From: Setophaga petechia
Lineage: Eukaryota > Chordata > Aves > Passeriformes > Parulidae
Assembly (NCBI GenBank): GCA_024362935.1
Contig: JANCRA010000010.1
Location: 10,656,501-10,720,500 of the forward strand
Length of the DNA: 64,000 bases
Reading direction: 5' to 3'
Part shown: piece after piece, positions 60,201 to 64,000 of the stretch
Layout: each line of letters begins with the position of its first letter
Numbering within the stretch: the first letter of the stretch is position 1
The notes under the pieces: model-generated
The model's database searches: none
What the model saw: only the letters and a program-made list of their open reading frames with translations
Told to the model about the DNA's origin: nothing
Program-made: the position numbers and the translations under genes

Positions 60201-63200
60201 TATTAGTATTTCAGTATAGAGCAACAGTTGTAAATCAGTTTGAGCAGTTGAAAATTGGTTCCTTTTCAAAACTGAGACTGGTGGTATGTACTGCTGGCCT
60301 ATGGAATTGCCATAATCCATTTTTTGGGCTGGTTGCCACTTAGTTAATAGGATAATAAAAGTGGAAGAATTACAATCTAGACTCAGAGGTGTGATGGAAG
60401 CAAATGAGCTCTAGTTCAGCCTGTTTTCCTGTTCACCCTACTAGGCAGCCACTTAATAGCTGACTAGGAAGCAGGATACTTCTATATAAAACTTAATGTT
60501 GTAGTAGGCTATATATAGGTGCTTTTTTTTTAAGAAAGAGTATGCTTGCTTATTCAATACTGTTGTTGATTCTGCAGAAGAGCTTAAGTCTGGCTGGCAG
60601 GTTTTCTCCAGCAGTCAGCATGTATGTCATGTTGAGATGCACCCTGACAGCAGGACCTTGGCAGGGGCTGACAGCAGCTCCTGCCTGCCTGCAGCTGCCT
60701 GGGGGCTGTGTCTTGCTGATGGCTGCTGCTATTTTGTTGATATTGGGTTATCATCAGGTACTTCTAGAGGAGGAAAGCAAGTTGGAGATGGAGAGTTGAA
60801 GTTGAAATGCACGTTGAACAGTGTAGGTGGGAAGGGAGGTTTGTGTTTAATCTGAACTTAAATGTTTCTGTGGTTTTTGCTTCTTTCTGGTTTAGGACAG
60901 TATGTCTAGCCATAAGAACTTGTAGACTGTCTGAAAGTGGTCACCTTGCAGCATTCAAAGTTTTGGAATCCACAGGAAGAGTGGCAGGAGAACTTGCATA
61001 TCACACCCACAAAATTCTTAGTTCTAATAATAATAAAAAAATCCCAAACCCACCAAAGCCAGCACAAAACCCTCTTTCCAAACCCTTCATCCATTGGCTC
61101 TTCTAGATGACATCTCTAAAGTTGCCTGTTTCCAGTTGAGCTAAAGTCCTCCCAAGTACTAGTGTTGAAGCAAGAGGGAGGGCCTGTGGCATGGATTCCT
61201 GCTTCATGCCTGGGCTTCCCATAAAAATGTGCCCTTTGAAAGTAGAAGTCCAGTGGCAGTCAGCAAGTATGAGTCAGCTTGCAGGGACTTTGATCTCCAA
61301 AGCACACATCTCCTATGGAAACCGGGGAACATTGCTCTCTGACACACCTGTAGGGGCATTTGCAGAGGTTAACATAAGCACTGTGACATGAATACAGCAA
61401 ATTATGCAGATGACTGTGCATTCTCCAAGAAAGGTTACATTAAAGCTGTCTGCAGTGATGCTGTAAAGAGTTGGTTCAGCCCTGCTAAATGATCTTGGCA
61501 GATGAGATCCAGCAGCTCGCTTCCTCCAAGCCCTGGAAGGCAGGGACCAGTGGCTGTCTCCTTCATGGAGGGGGCTCCTTCAATCTGCGGAAACATGGCG
61601 GGTGCTATGGAGTAAACACGCTCTCACAGCTGAAGGCAGGCAATTTGTTTCTGTCCACCTAACTCATTGAAGCTGAAAGCCAAATCCAGCTGGGGCTGAT
61701 GGAGATGGGTTGTCAAGGGACTGGGCTGTTTGGTTCAGAAGCACTGACGGAAGTGTGCATCTCCATGTTGTAAATTTACTATGAGCTCCAGTGGAGCAGT
61801 TGAGAAACATGACTTTAAAGGTTCTGTAAAGCATTGACTGTGTGAGAAGTAAGTATGCCTAAAAGTAATTTTTTTTTGTAGGACAGTAGAGGTGGAAGTC
61901 TGCTGTTTGTGTAATCTGTTTTCCAGCCTGAGATGGTCAGAAAGTGTCTTGAAGCAGACCAGGGAGTAGAGGGAATTCAGTGGCAAGTCAGCTGAGCTGC
62001 GATACACGCAGGGCCTGCAGTAATGATTGTTGGTGCTTAAGTGTCATTGGAATATATTAATTTTTCCACTATCCCTACACCTTGGCAGTATTACACTCAG
62101 AACTGGTGGGGGATGCTTGTAAATTTATTTGATTGTACTAGGTGTTCAGAGGGCCAGCTCTGTGCTCCCTGTACAGGACCTGAAGGGATGCATGTCTTCC
62201 TGGTTGCCACTTTCATCTTAAAGCCCAAGATGCACTGAATGTTTTTAGTCAATTAATGAAAAAGGCAGCACTAAAGCAAAGGCTCTTCTGGTGAGGCTGA
62301 GTGCTCAGCTGGAGCTGAGCTTTACAGCAGTTCATGGAAGCTAAACCTGCTTTGAGCTGGACTTTGGTCTTCTCTTGAGCATGGAGGTTTCTTTTATGTA
62401 GTGGTAGGGATTGCGAGCCAGTGCTGGGAGTGGGGTGCCTGTGAGAAGGGCATGCGGGCAGCTCTGCTGGGTGCTGATAAGGTCTGTCCTGCCCAGGAGT
62501 TCTTCTCCCTGCCTACTTCCCACCCCAAATGAAAGCAGACAAGCCCTCCTCCTTAGCTTGGAAAAAATGACATCATGAGATCCCTATGCCTGTCAGGAAG
62601 CTGGGAGGCTGTGAGGGCTTGCTGACTTGCTAACAAAGTGCAGTCGTGGCAATGGCACCAACCCCAGAGAGGAAGAGCTGTCCTGTTCCTGTGGTGACCT
62701 TTTCCTGTCATCAGGGCAGCAGCTCTGTGCCCAGCCTTTCTGGATGAGGCTGGTGAGATGGGATATTCTTGCTCTGGCTGGGAAGCCTGTACAGGCTGGT
62801 TTTCCCCAGGTCAGCTGTGCCTTTGGAGAGGGCAGTGGGGTGCTGGGGGCAGCTCTGAAGATGCAACTGGTTGCTGCAGTAACCGCAGTGCAACCACATA
62901 TAGACATTATTTATGTGCTATAAATCTAAAATGAGCCATTCTTTATCTTGAGTAATGTGTGTGTAGCGTTGTACTCAAGGTGGTTCTGTCCTGCTGGCAT
63001 TCCTCCCTGGAAATGCTGGATAGTTTTCTGAAATGAGCTTGCTTGTAGCATACTAAATCATAGCTATGGCCCTCTAGTAAAAATGCCGCTGTGGATATAA
63101 ATCTGAAACTGAAGCTTGGAGGCATTTCTGGAGCAGAGGTGGGCTGGCCATTGGTGTGCTCCGGCACCAAGTGTGACCTGGTAGTTGTGCCATAGAGTGG

Positions 63201-64000
63201 GATGAAGGAGCTGCTGGCACAGGGGACAGAAGGCACTGACCTGTTTGTAGCTCAGCTGGAAAGAGGACAGAAAAGGGTAACAGTAGGGCCTGTTTAGTTG
63301 TTGCTAGGAGACCCACTGTTTATGTGATGTAGACTTTTACCTTGGAACCTGTAATTAAAACCCAGTAGGGCTTAATCACCCCATAGCTATCTATTGTGTA
63401 TCTTGGACTGGATTGTAATCAGCAGTGAGCAGTCAAGTGGCAGACACATATTCGTAATCCTGTAAGATTAGTCAAAACTGATGTTAAAAAATCTCATGCA
63501 AATAAATCTGAGTAGAAACCAGACACTAACTACCCAGAAAGTCCAAATGCCTTTCAAGGTCTTAAGTTACAGCATTATCTGTTTAGGACATACCGCTCTA
63601 TTGTGAAACCATGTAAATATTAACTGCTTTGCCTGAGCATTGGGTTAAAGGGTGATCACTATTCTTGATCACTGTTCTGTATAAACACTTGTTTTAAAAG
63701 TTAGTAGATCTTTTTGCATTGATAAGATGGTGCTAGGTTGCTGCTGTGGTCTCTACAGCTGAAGAGGAGTAGGTAAGGCATGCCCAGTGGGTGTTGGGCA
63801 CAAGGAGGGTCCTCTTGGAGGACTTTGCCTATTAACATTCTGGATGTGAATTGGAGAATACAATCCAGTTATAGAACACTTTTACTTTGCTGGATAGGAC
63901 TCTGTAAGATTTCTGTACAATAATTCTGGTGGCATAAAAGAGAGTTTATACAGCTGTAATAGTCTTTACTCTAGCATATGCTGCAGGAGCTGGAGAGTAG

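Larger units (their letters stand above)
42013..64000 (+). other. FLNB: Filamin intron 1 (5' part, continues beyond window)
   Basis: After the donor at 42013 I find no sequence resembling the second filamin exon, which would complete CH1 starting '(D)SKAIVDGNLKLILGL', so the rest of the window is read as intron. Open frames here are short or track the CpG-rich block at 56.8-57.2 kb and carry no domains. The + strand appears richer in T and G than in A and C, the asymmetry expected in transcribed introns. The intron contains one solo LTR, a perfect CRE and a CpG-rich block (listed separately), plus minor homopolymers such as a 14-T run at 55497-55510. First introns of cytoskeletal genes commonly hold enhancers. 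Confidence 0.8.

Noticed and set aside
1..64000. CRISPR arrays, operons, phage, plasmid or other prokaryotic systems.
   Set aside because: The sequence is clearly vertebrate nuclear DNA. The only tandem arrays are microsatellites, and there are no spaced identical repeats.

Overview
The window looks like a piece of a bird chromosome, most likely from a songbird. The repeats are avian: 3' ends of CR1 LINEs, a solo LTR of a common avian endogenous retrovirus family, and a short element with a tRNA-Ile-like head and a CR1-like tail. The last matches the passerine SINE described from zebra finch. Coding density is very low, introns are long, and CpGs are concentrated in a few islands, as expected for a vertebrate.

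I can support only one protein-coding gene. It is the first coding exon of a filamin at 41664-42012 on the + strand, best matched to FLNB. It encodes the N-terminus and most of the first calponin-homology (CH) domain of the actin-binding region. It ends at a consensus splice donor, and no second exon is recognisable downstream, so 42013-64000 is read as the 5' part of a large intron 1. The exon lies in a strong CpG island (about 40840-42030) holding the promoter. The island also contains a plausible donor/acceptor pair (41257-41604), suggesting a non-coding 5' exon, and two in-frame candidate start codons (41664 and 41721).

Region by region: 1-41 kb is upstream DNA without a convincing coding exon. 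In mammals SLMAP lies upstream of FLNB, but I could not find its C-terminal exon here. This part holds three CR1 fragments (about 6796-7019, 17396-17476, 31016-31688), the SINE (7021-7146) abutting the first CR1, simple repeats, and three orphan CpG-rich blocks (about 16600-17020, 23560-23800, 31740-31960). These blocks are candidates for distal promoters, lncRNA starts or enhancers. One carries a CTCF-like site and one a consensus splice donor. Intron 1 (42-64 kb) contains the solo LTR (54241-54774), a perfect cAMP-response element (48963-48970) and a CpG-rich block (about 56800-57220) that could be an internal promoter or enhancer.

The many short open frames on both strands have no recognisable domains. 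The longest follow the CpG islands, where stop codons are rare, and I regard them as chance. I did not find a new protein-coding system. The most interesting material is regulatory and repeat structure around the filamin promoter.
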